The notes under the pieces were generated by a model. That model was not told the DNA's origin. It saw only the letters and a list, made by a program, of their open reading frames with translations, and searched no databases. The translations under genes were made by a program, and so were the position numbers. DNA of 64,000 nt. Source: Circinella minor. Its lineage: Eukaryota > Mucoromycota > Mucoromycetes > Mucorales > Lichtheimiaceae. The stretch covers positions 62,001-126,000 of the forward strand of contig JAEPRB010000107.1 in assembly GCA_016758965.1 (NCBI GenBank). Direction: 5' to 3'. Positions 47,839 through 60,217 of this stretch are shown here, one piece after another; within the stretch, counting starts at the first letter, position 1, and each line of letters starts with the position of its first letter.

Positions 47839-50446
47839 ATGTCGCTCGCAACGACAGCACCAACTTACAATGACGATGTCTCTTCCATTGGAAAATCTCG
47901 TCGATTATATGCTGAGTATCCAAGCGCAGTTTCTATACCACCTATGGCTGCCATGAATAATAGTTCTCGAACAACAATTACGACCACTTCCACAACAACC
48001 GAATCTCCCATTGACTTATCACCACCCTCGACACCTATTCCCAGACCTACTATTACTACGTACGAACATAAAAAACCTTCTTTTGTTAGTGAAGCAGAAA
48101 CCGAGCCGATTCCTTCTTCTTCTTCTTCTTCTTGCGATAACGATATACGATTACCAAAACGTTATTCGACAAGTCAAAGCTTTACAATAGCAACAACAGC
48201 AAAAAAATCTAATAAACCACCAGTAACTCGATATCATACCGATATGGATAGTATAGCTTCTTCTTCAGATGAAGCATTTCAGCGAGAATTATCGGCACGC
48301 CGTAAAGCTTTCCGTCGATTATCGCGTAATATTAATATCAATAATAATAATAATAATAATGAAACAGATGATGAGGACCGGGTATTGATTGGTACCCGAG
48401 TATCCGAAGGTCATCAAAATTATGTACTCATGTATAATATGCTCACGGGAATCCGGATTGCGGTAGGACGTGTATCTGCCAAACGAGATCGACCCTTGAC
48501 GGACCATGATTTTCTGGCTGCTCATAAGCTTGTTTTTGATGTGTAACTATAAATTCAATAATTCATTTATTTTGTTTTATTTATTTTTCAATCAAAAGAA
48601 TTTATTCATTTATTAATATAAATTATGCTTCATCTTTTTCTTTTTGCAGTACTGGTGATGAATTGACTCCAGGAGCAAAATATGATTTCAAATTCAAAGA
48701 TTATGCACCTTGGGTTTTTCGAAATCTCCGTAAGCAGTTTAAGATTGATCCCGCAGATTACCTGGTATGTTATTGTTTGTTGTAGATCATTTTATCTAAA
48801 AATATAGATGATATATGGAAAAGGGGTTGGGGGGAAGGGGATGGAGAGTTAATGACGTGAATTAGACAGATTATAGATTGAAAAGTGATGGTTGATTGTT
48901 TTACATATTTGAAGAAGTAGAATCTTATTAATTTAAGTATATATATTCTGTAGATCTCTTTAACAAGTAAATATATCCTTTCTGAACTCGGCTCACCGGG
49001 CAAAAGTGGTAGTTTCTTTTACTATTCACGTGATTACCGCTTTATCATCAAAACCATACATCATTCTGAGCATAAATATCTTCGTAAAATACTTTCTGAA
49101 TATCATGAGGTAAAAACAATATATATATATTTCATTCTTTAGATGAAATGTGATAAAGGGAACGATGGTGATCGTTTATATTTGAGGGGTGTATATGAGG
49201 AGACGAAACCAAGTGAAAAATAAAGTTTACAAGAAAAGAATGTTTCGATTGGGGGTACTAAATACAATATTACATATGTAGCACGTTTCAAATAACCCGG
49301 ATACATTACTTTGCCGATACTATGGTTTACATCGAGTCAAATTACCGCGTGGTCGTAAAATTCATTTTGTTGTCATGGGCAACGTATTACCGCCACACAA
49401 CGATATTCATGAAATGTATGATTTAAAGGGGTCTACTTTTGGACGTTTCTTGCCACACGAAGAAATAGAGAAGAACAAAAATAATGCTGTCATGAAGGAT
49501 TTGAATTTCGAAAAGAATAACAAAAAATTACAACTGGGTCCCCAAAAGCGTAAAATGTTTATTAGTCAATTAACCCGTGACGCCAGGGTAAATATAAACT
49601 ATTAGGATAAGGACCCTGTGTTATGAAAAAAGGGAAGATAATACAATTATGTTTATTAACTCAAGAACTTTCTTTATTTTCTATTCTTTCTTGGCGTGTC
49701 ATCATTAGCTCCTAGTTCACCTCAATATTATGGATTATAGTTTATTGATTGGTATCCATAATATGGTTCGCGGTAACAAAGATAACATCCGAGATTCCAC
49801 CCTTCAATTTTTTGAGGTAAGAAAAAAGATTTGATACTTAGCATCATGATCTAAAAAAGTATTAACAATGTTTATATAAACTGATTCTTTTGATTAAATC
49901 TTATGTAGCCTGATACAAAACGCGCTGAACGCCGCGCATCATTAATGAATCGCCGCCAAAGTAAAGCTCAAGTATACCGTAAAGCCATTGCACAAACCAA
50001 CCCTGACCGATTAGATGCATCTGAACTTCCAGATGAACCACTTGAAGAGTAAGCGAGTTTATATTTTTGTTTGACATTTGTCATCGCGAATGCACACGTA
50101 AGGAAAAGCAAGAAAGATTAATTGAGGCTTTTTTTTCTTATTTCGTAGACGACGAAACTGTATATTTTACTCGGATGACGGTGGATTCCGAGCCACTGAT
50201 GAAAATGATCGACCCACATCAGTACTTTATTATCTCGGTGTGATTGACATCCTCACCCCATATGATACCAAGAAAAAATCTGAACACTTTTTCAAGAGTA
50301 TGACTCAGGATAAACATGCAATTTCCTCTGTTAAACCATCCGAATATGGTGATCGATTTATGGGATTCATGGCCAATGCAATTGAACATAACCAAGATAT
50401 GCCTCATGATTATCAACTTAGCACGTCATCACTTAATACACAATAA
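47839..50446 (+). CDS. MSS4: phosphatidylinositol 4-phosphate 5-kinase (type I, Mss4-like)
   Basis: Makes PI(4,5)P2 at the plasma membrane; 608 aa. Exons: 47839-48542, 48650-48764, 48954-49109, 49282-49587, 49709-49816, 49909-50048, 50149-50446. The N-terminal 170 residues are Ser/Thr/Asn-rich and unstructured. The kinase domain then shows [21 protein letters not shown], the glycine-rich [20 protein letters not shown] with the ATP-binding Lys, VVMGNVLPP, the DLKGSTFGR motif, [13 protein letters not shown] (catalytic MDYSL) and [23 protein letters not shown] with the activation loop, ending in PSEYGDRF. This matches fungal Mss4/Its3 rather than Fab1, which is far larger. All catalytic motifs are present. 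It has a Ser repeat and an Asn run from trinucleotide repeats. Confidence 0.94.
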
Positions 50447-50867
50447 TAGAAAAAAGAAATAAACACATACAAAACATTGCATAAATAAAACTGTTTCTCA
50501 TTAGTTCTTTTCATAACAAATATAATAGTGAATATTGAACAATGAATATAATTAACCCCAAATATTTCATATATGCAGGGGTTGTTGACAAGGGGGGGGA
50601 AGAAAGGAAAGAGTGGAAACCGTAGTACCCTCAACATTTGTTTTTAAATTTTACACGGATGCGTGGTAACAATTGTAAATGACGCCATTAAGTATAATAA
50701 AATAAACCTGCACAGGTGAACATCACACATCCATCATATATAGGCAACTATAAACAATGGCAGTGGAACACGTTCTATTAATTGAATGTGTGGATATTTT
50801 ATTGAATATGAACAAATCAATAGAGAAATAAAAAAAAGCTACAGTAATAGGATCTATTTGGTCTATT
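50447..50867. other. intergenic between convergent kinase and esterase genes
   Basis: 421 bp, AT-rich, with a G8 run near 50594. No gene seen; both flanking genes end here. Confidence 0.5.
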
Positions 50868-52186
50868 TTAAATGCCCCATTGTCGATTCAAGAAACTAAC
50901 GGTTTGATCCAAAATAGAGTCAACAGTAGGACCAGATGTAGCAATACCCATGAAACCATGAATGGTCCCAATAGCACGTATGCCTGTTACAGGAACGCCA
51001 GCTTCAACCAATCTTCTAACATAAGCTTCACCTTCATCTCTTAATACATCAGCTTCAGCAGTAACAATCAATGCTGGAGCAATACCTTGCAGTTCTTCAA
51101 CAGATGCATGCAAGGGGGCTGCTGTAGTAGCTAAACCATCTTTTTCATCGTTAAGATAGTGGCTCCAAAAATACTTCAAATTTGCTTTTGAGAGCATGTA
51201 ACCATCAGCAAATTGATTTACCGAACTAGAGTTACACTGGCTATCAACAGAGGGATAGTACAGTACTTGCGCTTTTATTCTTGGCTGCTTATCACCACGA
51301 CGTTGCTTTTCGATTACTTTAAATAAAAATGAAAACATGGTTATTTTAAAAAGGTTTACAAAAAAAAAAAACTAGTACTATTACAACTATCATTAATATT
51401 ATTATTATTAGTTATACATACTTGATAGGGCTGCGCTGAGGGTACCTCCAGCTGAATCGCCAGCTACAGCGATCTTAGTAGAGTCCAAATGATGAATGGA
51501 TGAATCAGTATCCAATACCCACGTTAAAGCATCGTAGGATTCTTCAAGAGCTGTTGGGTATTTAGCTTCAGGACTGAGAGTGTAATTAACGAAGACGACT
51601 GCTGCATTACAACGGATCGTGAGCTTGTTGCAGGGCAAGTAAAAATTTTAAGATTAGCTACTTAGACTCATTTTATTTATCTTTCACCAAACTATTCTCA
51701 GCCCTTTTATTATTTTTTGTGTATACATACTATTGTTCGAAGCCATTGATGAGAATTAACATCTCCAACTATAAATCCGCCCCCATGACTAAAAAAGTTA
51801 ATAATACGTACAAAATGAATTAAACTCCAAATATTATTACACAGAATTTCCATTTTTCTATTGTATTCGTTTGCCTTTTTTAACTCATGGAAAAGGTTTC
51901 GAACTGATATACCACCATATATTACTTACAAGAAAAGAATGACTGGTAAAAGTTCTTTATCATCAATATGTGCTGGACGTGTGATTGTCAATTTGATACC
52001 ATTTTTGGTTACTTTTTCGCATTCTATAACGAGTTTGAATAATACTTGTAATTCTTCGCTTTGTGGAGGTGCTGTTAGTTTTTCACGTGCTTGTTGTGGG
52101 GTAAGATGGTTGATACCAAGATCTGGACAATACTTGATAAATTGTTCAAAAAGAGGATGTAGTTTAACAGGGGGTGGGTGAGGCAT
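50868..52186 (-). CDS. HSL-type alpha/beta-hydrolase, canonical member
   Basis: A 321-aa esterase/lipase of the hormone-sensitive-lipase group. Exons: 52186-51930, 51788-51731, 51623-51422, 51316-50868. Motifs: HGGGFIVGD (oxyanion hole), AAVVFVNYTLSPEAKYP, GDSAGG with the catalytic Ser, the acid in LIVTAEADVLRDEGEAYVRRL, and IHGFMG with the His. It is closer to the canonical bacterial/fungal esterase than the three others: it has a longer N-terminal cap (LFEQFIKYCPDLGI) and lacks the introns at GDS and before the His. It shares the intron in front of HGGG and the one before the helix after the nucleophile. Cytosolic by absence of a signal peptide. Confidence 0.9.
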
Positions 52187-52799
52187 AATATGTTGAAGTG
52201 TTTACTAAAACTGAAAAAAGATATAGTATTTTATTGGATTGATGTTTTTTTTTTACGAAAAACTGAATCTTCCTTTTTATGTTTTTCTGCAACTCGGATT
52301 CAGGGACCGGGTTACACCGAAAAGGGTCTTTTTATTGGACCTGCGCCTGCATCCATGATAAATTAAGGCCTGCAAGCGATAATAAATTTTTGTGGCGCAG
52401 TATTACATAACACAAATGCGGGGAAACTCACATAGAAATTCTGACATCTATACATCATGATGCCGCAGCACCTGTCCGGGTTCAAAGTCTTGTAATAGAA
52501 ATACAATAGATAAATCGTTTTCATTTTACACAGCAGTATTTTGGGTCGATTTGCTGCACTAATTAACATTCGTTTGACTCCAACCATAGCAGCACCACAC
52601 GCCTTTGACAAATTAATAGTTTTCAGCTCTTAGATAATGCACTGTACTTTGTAGTATAACTAAGCTCACCAACTACAACTACGTACGTTTTATATTTATA
52701 TAACGTAGTTACCCCATGTACTCCCCAACAAAGAGCTTTTGTCGCAGTATTTATTTTTTGCTCTTGTTGCGCAGCCAAAAATTCATATCAGACGCAAAA

Positions 52800-53548
52800 G
52801 GGTGGGTGTTTTTTCATGTAGATTTTGATTTTCAGGTAGATTTTTAAATTTCAGGAACGACCACTTTTGGCGAGGAAAAGCAGTCGGCTTACCCATTATT
52901 TTTCTTTTTACTTTATTTTGATTACGTACGTATCATTAATGTATATACATTATCAAGTGGCCAAGATATATTTACCCATTATTAATAATTACATTAGCTT
53001 AAAAAATATCAAATAAAAATATATATTATTATTCTATTTATTTTAAATCTAATGATGGCCATATGGCATTCCACAATATTGTACACAATCTCTCTTCTGA
53101 TTTGTTATACTGATTGTTGTAATTTTTATTTTGTTTAAATTGAGCGAGAAAGTGATTATGGTGAATTTGTTTGCTTCAATCGGATATCGAAGTGAATGTC
53201 AAACTATTTTGAATAAAACTCTTTTTAGGGTACAATGTGGTGGATAGGAAATGTTGAACAATCATTAGAATTGGTTGTAAAGTAAGTAATAAAGTAATAT
53301 AAGCGAGATAGGCTAGTTAAAATAGATAAAGTAGTTCATATTAGCTAATTTTTGTTGTGAAAAATGCAAAAACAATAAACTACACAAAAAAATATACACA
53401 AAAAAGCACCCTTTGAGAAAACTACCTAAAAAAACTACCTGAAAAAACACCCTTTATTTTTTTTACAATACAAATTATATTGTGTAACCTAAGGTGAGTG
53501 GCGAAGTACACAAAAAGTTGGAAATCTACCTGAAAAAACACACCACCC
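52800..53548. mobile_element. putative MITE-like element with 27-bp terminal inverted repeats
   Basis: The left end at 52800 reads GGGTGGGTGTTTTTTCATGT and goes on GTAGATTT; the reverse complement of the right end (53548 leftwards) reads GGGTGGTGTGTTTTTTCAGG and goes on GTAGATTT. They differ by one indel and one base over about 27 bp. A second inner copy of the right terminus lies at about 53432-53454 and a degenerate third at 53406-53427, so the right end looks duplicated. About 749 bp, no open frame, so non-autonomous. I see no clean target-site duplication, and the family is unknown to me. Confidence 0.5.
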
Positions 53549-55611
53549 AATTTGTTGTCGTTGCTATGACCAATCACACTTGATTCATTTGCCTATTAAC
53601 AATTAATAAAAAGATCAGTATAAATAGCGATGAAAGTGAAGAGTACGTAACAGATTTCAAAGGTCATTAAACATTTTACTGTAGAACTAAGGTTAAATTA
53701 ATTATAATAGACGACATCATTACAGTATATTAATATGTTTACGTATCAATTCATGGTTTAGCGATGATAGTGACATGAAACTGTGTTCTTGAATAATTAT
53801 AAAAACCATAGACGGCAGAACAAAGCAGCTGAATTTCCAATATTATAATAATATCATCACGAAATATTTTTATAATATTCGTCGGTTATCGTTGTTATAT
53901 TTATAGTATTTCAAAACAGATGATAATACGTAGTACATTTTATTTTTCTCGTATACGTAGCAAGAATTCAATTCGATAAAGAAAGGCCTTAGTTATTCTC
54001 AATATAAACATATAATTTATACGTAGCTACATAATATAATATAAAGTTGTTTTAATTACCATAAAGGCAATAATTACAATATACAACGCTTGCTGTTGAA
54101 GTCTGGTGTTTTAACATAATTAAGTATCATAATTTGAATATGTAAGGCTCGAGACGGCTGTAAGAATAAAATATATATTCTTTGCAGAAATACAAATCAA
54201 GGAAAGAACGCTTTTTATTTGTGGATTTCTTCAATGAGATATAATTTTTAAAAATTAAAATATCGCATTAACTTGCAGATTTAAAAAGACCAAGAATCGT
54301 ATTGTTATTTAGGAGATTCACAAATATGTTTACTCAGTTAAATTAGTGATGTGTCACTGTACCGTATTTAAAAATATCTATTGCCAAACCTCTTTAAGCA
54401 AAAAAATCACTTATGCCATTTTTTTTACCAGTTAGATTGCGCTGATCAAAAAACTTTACATGAATTGTTTCTGTTTTGGCACAGGAAAATGGAAAAACAA
54501 CCTAGTATGGTAACAATGGCAACAACAGTCTAAATTGATCATTAAGTGTATGCTGGTGGCGTTTGATAATATGAACAAAACCAGGTATTTCATGGCGACA
54601 TAAGACCTCATTACCATTCGTTCCAACAAGAGTTTGATTGAAAATCATGTATTATAATTATCGCTTCAAATTTCAACATCCATTCATATGTCAAAAAAAA
54701 AGCGGTCTTTATTGTAAGTAATGGTTCCAATCCTTCATATATGTATATAAAATTAATTATTGAACTTGATGATCTGGTTTAAATAATTCAAACGCAAATT
54801 TAACATATAAGTATTAGGAAGAAAATAGTAAAAATGCCAAGAGTGTAAATCCTCTAAGCTTTTATCAATGGTGGTACTAGTATCGTGTAACTTTGAGTTC
54901 TTCAAGCATCAAAAATGTGATGCATATTTGTTACGTGGCTCGATCGTTCGACACTCGATGCTGTTACGCACCAGTCAAAATGTCCCATAGTTTGTAAGTC
55001 CATTATTGTTGAAAAAGATATTATATCAACTGTTAGTGAACTTGTTAACAATCTAAATAATGCTCTTATATATAATAACGTCAGCTGCTATAGTTTACTA
55101 ATGGGGATAACGTTACTCAACAACCAACATAGTGGAATGCAATCAACTCTAACTTTTGTTACAAATGCAAGATTCCTGCATTCTTTGTGAGACTTTGTCT
55201 GGAGCAAATGGTCCGACCAATATTTTACTCTCCCCAACCTGCAACGATCAAGAAATTTACTTTTTAGCTGCAAAATTACTTTTAGTGATGTGACATTTTT
55301 TTTTATTTTAGCATTGTATCGCGAGTCATGTGGGATACTGGTCAGCAAAAAGTTGAAACTTTATTATTGTCTTCAAAGAACAATCAGTTGTTAGAGCAAC
55401 AGTACAAATTCATTAATGGTATCAAATATTCTGACATTTCTAGATAAATCCAAGCAGCTTTCTAAAAACATCATTTCCAATACGACGCTGTTATTATTTA
55501 GAGTTATAAGATATGTATCGATATAAAAAATTATCCATAGTAGTTGAGATAACTAATTAAAGATAAAGTATTTATTAGTGATAACGTATAGTAAGGGTAA
55601 TACGAAATTTG

Positions 55612-55745
55612 TCAACCACCGAGGTGGCTGAGTAGGACAAACATTCATTTTGAAAAATTCTCGAAATTCACCCCCCAACAACCTCAATTGACGCGATTTT
55701 TGGAAAAAGAAAGTGCCACTTGAGTGGCACCCCCTCTTTTTTTTA
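55612..55745 (+). ncRNA. candidate small RNA: hairpins around an Sm-like site
   Basis: From 5' to 3': a hairpin CCAC-CGAG-GTGG at 55616-55627; TGGCTGAGTAGG at 55625-55636, which fits the Pol III A-box consensus; a weak B-box-like stretch at about 55656-55668; GATTTTTGG at 55695-55703, a perfect match to the Sm-site pattern RAUUUUUGR; an exact 8-bp inverted repeat GTGCCACT/AGTGGCAC at 55713-55730 with a 2-nt loop; then CCCCCTC and T8. An Sm site followed by a terminal hairpin and a T run is the layout of the 3' part of spliceosomal snRNAs. I could not match the 5' part to U1, U2, U4, U5 or their minor forms. It may also be chance or a SINE. Confidence 0.3.
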
Positions 55746-56491
55746 TAATAACAAACTCGTTTTTTTTATTATGTTTCAGAACTGGGTGTGACAGGAAGGG
55801 AAAGGAGCAATGGGTCTAACTCCTTACAAAAATAAAAACAAAAACCAACGCACAAACAAAATCAAGGAGGTTTTGTTGATTTAAGGATATATTACTTGGA
55901 GAGTGATGATAAGTTGAATGATGTATAAAATACGTAAACAATGATAAATAATAATAATAATATATTTGGACGCTGATAAAGTGAGGAAAGTAAAGTTAAG
56001 TGGCACTCATGATGCTGAAAAATGACGCGCTCTGTTTTGTGGTTGATTATGCGCGGATCAGCTTTTTATGGTCATATCGAAATGTTTAGTGTGGCATATA
56101 TTAAAAATACTATGTACGACAATGTGATCCCCAAACCGGAAAGTTTCGGCTTTCTTTTTTATTCTTTTTTTTTGGGGGGGGGACCATCTGGGTATATACT
56201 TAACAATAATAATACGTAATATTCACAACAGCAAAAATTGCTCATTTCTTGGAGAAGGGAGAGGGAGTGAGGAAAGAGGGGAGGGCTATTAAAATAATAA
56301 TATAAGAGAAGACACAGAGCTAATATTGAAGAAAACGATGCAAGACAATTATATAAAATGATAAATGAAAGAGGGAATAAAATGCTTTTTTTTTGGGGGG
56401 GGGAGACTAATAGTTCGATGAGGGCTAAAATAAAAAAAGAAAAGTGGAAAACAGAAAACAGATAACATATTTGTATATAATAAAAGTATAT

Positions 56492-57196
56492 TTAATCTTC
56501 CAAACAAACATCATCGTCTTCATCGAAGTCTAATTCCAATCCGTCTTCTTCTTCAGTAGTAGCATACGGGTGATATTGGTGGTTTTTGGATACAGTTTGA
56601 AAAGCTGAAGAAGATGTAGCACTAGAAGGTTCTTTCCGATGCTGTTGATGGCGCCCGATCCATTGTCGTAATATCTTTTTTGCAACCATTTTACCACGTA
56701 ACCTATCAGCTGAAGCACGTAAGCGCTCGTTTTCCATCCGTAACTCTTGCAGTTGTCGTTCTAGAACTGCGTTGTGTTCTGATAAACGACAAATCATTTG
56801 GCGCATATCATTTTGTTGTTGGTTCTTTTTTTGTCGATATTTTGCAGATGCGGCTTTGTTACGCAGGCGGCGTTCTTGCAGTGTAAGTGGTGCCATACCA
56901 TGCAGTTCGTGCGAGAATTGTGGTGATGTTGGAGGTGACATATCTTCAGGAGATGTTGGCGGGGAACCTAACTGTTGTTGTTCTGATTCAGTTTCTTGTC
57001 CCTGATGCAGTTGTGGGTGCTGTGGTAAATCCTCTTGTTGATGAGTATAATGAAATGTAGAGTCCTGTTTTGTTCGATGATGATAATATTGTTGGTGCGA
57101 CCCAGGTGAAACTGAGGGTGGGGGTGAAGGTGGAAATATAGGAGAAGTGGTAATAGCAGAAATAGACATAGCAGAATAAGAATGATTACTATTCAT
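56492..57196 (-). CDS. bZIP transcription factor
   Basis: Single-exon nuclear DNA-binding protein of 234 aa. Residues 1-105 are Pro/Ser/Gln-rich with TSPIFPP and SPPTSP repeats (possible phosphorylation sites and activation region). The basic region spans about 109-124 (RRLRNKAASAKYRQKK), with the N-x-x-A-S-A-K-Y-R core. A zipper follows with Leu at 138, 145, 152, 159 and 166, five perfect heptads. The tail is acidic (DGLELDFDEDDD). The NKAASAKYRQKK core recalls fungal sulfur and amino-acid regulators (Cys3/Met28/Met4 group), a family hint only. The 3' flank carries two T-G tracts. Confidence 0.9.
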   Translation of the reverse strand: MNSNHSYSAMSISAITTSPIFPPSPPPSVSPGSHQQYYHHRTKQDSTFHYTHQQEDLPQHPQLHQGQETESEQQQLGSPPTSPEDMSPPTSPQFSHELHGMAPLTLQERRLRNKAASAKYRQKKNQQQNDMRQMICRLSEHNAVLERQLQELRMENERLRASADRLRGKMVAKKILRQWIGRHQQHRKEPSSATSSSAFQTVSKNHQYHPYATTEEEDGLELDFDEDDDVCLED

Positions 57197-58230
57197 TGTT
57201 TCAATAAATGAAATAAAAGTAAAATGGAAAAAGAAAGCGGGAGAGCACGGCCTTCAAGAAATACAGGGGGAGTCGAATTGAATGCAGGTTGTTGCTTTTA
57301 TATATAATAAAGAAAAACAAGAGCCGATGTCATTATTTGGACTATTTAGTGTATATTTGTTAAAGGATGGAACTCATACTGTACAAAAAAGGGTAAATTA
57401 AAAACAAATTTCATGACAACCCTTGTTCTTCATACATATTATGTGAAGGGTGTATACATTTGTGTGTGTGCATCCTTCATCCAAATACAGGTACATTGTG
57501 TGACACACTTAAAATAATAATAATAATAAAACTGATGTTGTATTTTTTGCTTTCTGATAGCCGAGGTCCGTACCCTTATAGATTTCTTTGATACATTCAA
57601 CCCCCAAAGCGAATAACTTGTACTACTGCAGCACCTTGCAGATGTAATTGTTTTCCTTGATGAACAAAATTGAATATGTTTTGAGGTGCATTAATGAAGA
57701 GCTGCGACAGTTTTATTCTTTAAATAATAATGTGTACAATTATGTATACAGTTCTGTGTATGTTGGTGGGCGACACTATACCCCCAACAATAAAAAGAGT
57801 TCTCCTCGATTGTTTTGATGGGGGGAGAAACAGGTGGGGATGATCCCCTTTCCGAGAATTAGGCAAACCGCCCAATGGCGTTGTTACTCTCATCCCATGG
57901 CTTTTTTTGTGTCATACTTGTCATTTGATACACCATTCATTTCTCCTTATTGGCAACAACTGGAGGTATCTTGCGTTGAAGCTGATTTTGATGTTGGCTG
58001 CACAGTTCTACTTCAAAATATTTTGGGATCTTTTAAGTGTTAAGATGATCTTTTTTTAAGGAGGTCATCATTTCTCTTGCTTACCATTGAGTATACGTAC
58101 TATGGTTTGTCTTTCTATATATATTTATGAAAAGGGGAGAAGAAGAAGAAGCGCATAATAGAATAGATTATAATAAATGATAGACTACATATCTACATTG
58201 TTTTTAAAGCAGAAAGAGCTTATTAGAGTA

Positions 58231-58690
58231 ATGGTACAACAGCAAGTGAGACAACAGCAAAACCTTCCATCCCATGACATTTTTGAATTTCTTGTCCTTC
58301 ATCACATGGCGGTCAAGAATGAGGTTCGATAAAATTTTGTCCGTCAAGTTACGTTTTGTTATTGTTTCAGAAAGCAATATTTAATTTCTTTTTATATTTT
58401 GTACATCGACAAATTATTATTATTTTTACATTTACAGCCAAATAGCCTGTACTCGTACTTTGTCATTCATATGCGTGATGCACATGATCCAAATGTGTTG
58501 CCGCACGGCCGTGATTCAAATCTTATTGTCAGGTCTTTCTTTCTGTCCTTGTCTCTATTTATGTATTGCATGATAATCATACTAATAGCAATATTAATAA
58601 TAATATTATATCAAAAGAACCTAAGGAGGTTAACATAAAGATTTTTTGATTGTGTGTTTCAGATCTGCTCTCATGGTATATGATGCATGA
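58231..58690 (+). CDS. possible small spliced gene, 71 aa, unknown function
   Basis: Three segments, 58231-58323, 58438-58532 and 58663-58690, join to 72 codons with the frame open throughout and a TGA at the end. The product has protein-like composition (DIFEFLVLHHMAVKNE, NSLYSYFVIHMRDAHD, NLIVRSALMVYDA). Acceptors are good (TTTACAG, TTTCAG), but the donors GTTCGA and GTCTTT are poor, which suggests decay of a former gene or a wrong model. The frame also stays open upstream to a CAG at about 58212, so the true 5' end may lie further left. I recognise no family. Confidence 0.3.
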
Positions 58691-60217
58691 CCATTGGTTG
58701 CTTAGCAACTTAAAAAAAATTATTGTGAATGATGCTGATAATGATGAATAATAACGATGTCTGAGTTTAACTTCTAAAAGCATGTCGTCATGTACTTTGT
58801 CGGCTGAAGATTCGGTTTTATTATAAGATGCAATGTGGTTTTGTGGAGTTGAATACTGTATTGGTAAATGAGATATAGTTCGGGAACAATCTTCCTTCTC
58901 TTTATATATTTAAATATACAAACAAAAGTAAAGAGGATTATTATAAAAATTAGTACAACCTGCTCTGCTGGTTACCAATCAAATCCTGAACCAGAATGTT
59001 GATCATTTCCAGAATGTTCATTCCCAGGAGTTTGGTATGAATTTTTAGCCTTTCACAACAATTAGTACTGTTTTTTTCCAGTTTCGATAGTTGCTACTTT
59101 ATGGTAGAGACTAACATGTATCAGTAAAGTCAACGTTTCATACTACTACTTACACCTTGGTATTTTCTTCACACGTACGGTGGAACCAATTAATTAGCAG
59201 TACACGTATTCTGTGATTCATAAAAAATATAGTTGACTTATAATTATTAAAGAAGTTGCAAAAATTTCAACTAATTTAGGATTGCTAACATGATACACAC
59301 AAACACAACAGCTGATATTTTTTTTTCTTGGCGCTATACAGATTGTTGTATGACATGAGATGCCATATGGCGTCTTTATTAATGTCTGTAAATAGTTGAC
59401 ATTCAAAATAAGACAAATCACAGCTTTTCTTCTCACGCCCGACAGTTGCATAAGTTTAATTTATTGCATTCAGTTAATAAACTTCTGTGCGTATGGACAT
59501 GTAACAAAGCTAATATACTTTAGGCATTTTTTTTTTCACTTTCGCAAAATACGTAGTATGTGAATTCAATTTCGCGCCCAGTAAACTTTATTTTTTATTT
59601 TCATAAACAGACTTTTATACTGTATGCTAAAGTGCTCAATAGTTAAATTGAAGTTACCATCTTGCGAAAGCTTCTAACATTATAAAAAGCAAGCTATATA
59701 CAATCACCTAGCTTTACTTCTGAACTTACTTCAATTGTTTACAAAGATATGGGTCACGTGATAATTTTGTTTTCAGTGAAAAGAATTAGCTCATTATCGA
59801 TTTAAAAAAACAGACTAGCTATATGCTAATGAATATGGATCATGAACGATTCATTCTTTAATATATTGGGTATATTCAATCTAGTATCAACATTACCAAT
59901 AGTACAAAAACAGCCTACGGTCAATGGTTCTCCGTAATTGCTGCACATGTAGCAACAGACAAAAAAACATAGAAGAGCAAATATGTCGGTAATAGATAGA
60001 ACATATTTTGCACTATTTCGATCACGGACTGTTGGTGATCTAAATAGCAACGCAAAGGCATGTCATACTAACTCATTGCCGTTATGTTTTTCATCGAACC
60101 ATCCGATAAAAAAAAGCCGGCATAAATCACCATGTTTATCATCATCATTTTTTAATTACTATTATTAATGACTGAAGCTGTGTAAATGTGCTTTACTGTA
60201 TATAGCATCAATAAAGT

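Larger units (their letters stand above)
52187..56491. other. intergenic, 4.3 kb, with inverted-repeat element and RNA-like hairpin
   Basis: No protein gene is supported. It contains the terminal-inverted-repeat element at 52800-53548 and the hairpin/Sm-like cluster at 55612-55745, both listed separately. Frames at 52363-52611 and 55088-55348 (minus) have no recognised domain. Two T-G runs (T9-G10-like) at about 56163-56182 and 56387-56403 lie in the 3' flank of the bZIP gene. Confidence 0.55.

Noticed and set aside
52391..52497. tRNA-like A box (TGGCGCAGTATT) and B box (GGGTTCAAAGTC)
   Set aside because: The boxes are about 90 nt apart, the A box lacks its final GG, and no acceptor stem pairs around them.
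55088..55348. Minus-strand frame with Cys/Leu-rich end that could be a retrotransposon relic
   Set aside because: No reverse-transcriptase or zinc-knuckle motif can be read with confidence.
55625..55668. tRNA-Ser/Leu-like gene on the A-box match
   Set aside because: No cloverleaf can be folded and the B box is poor; kept only as part of a small-RNA candidate.
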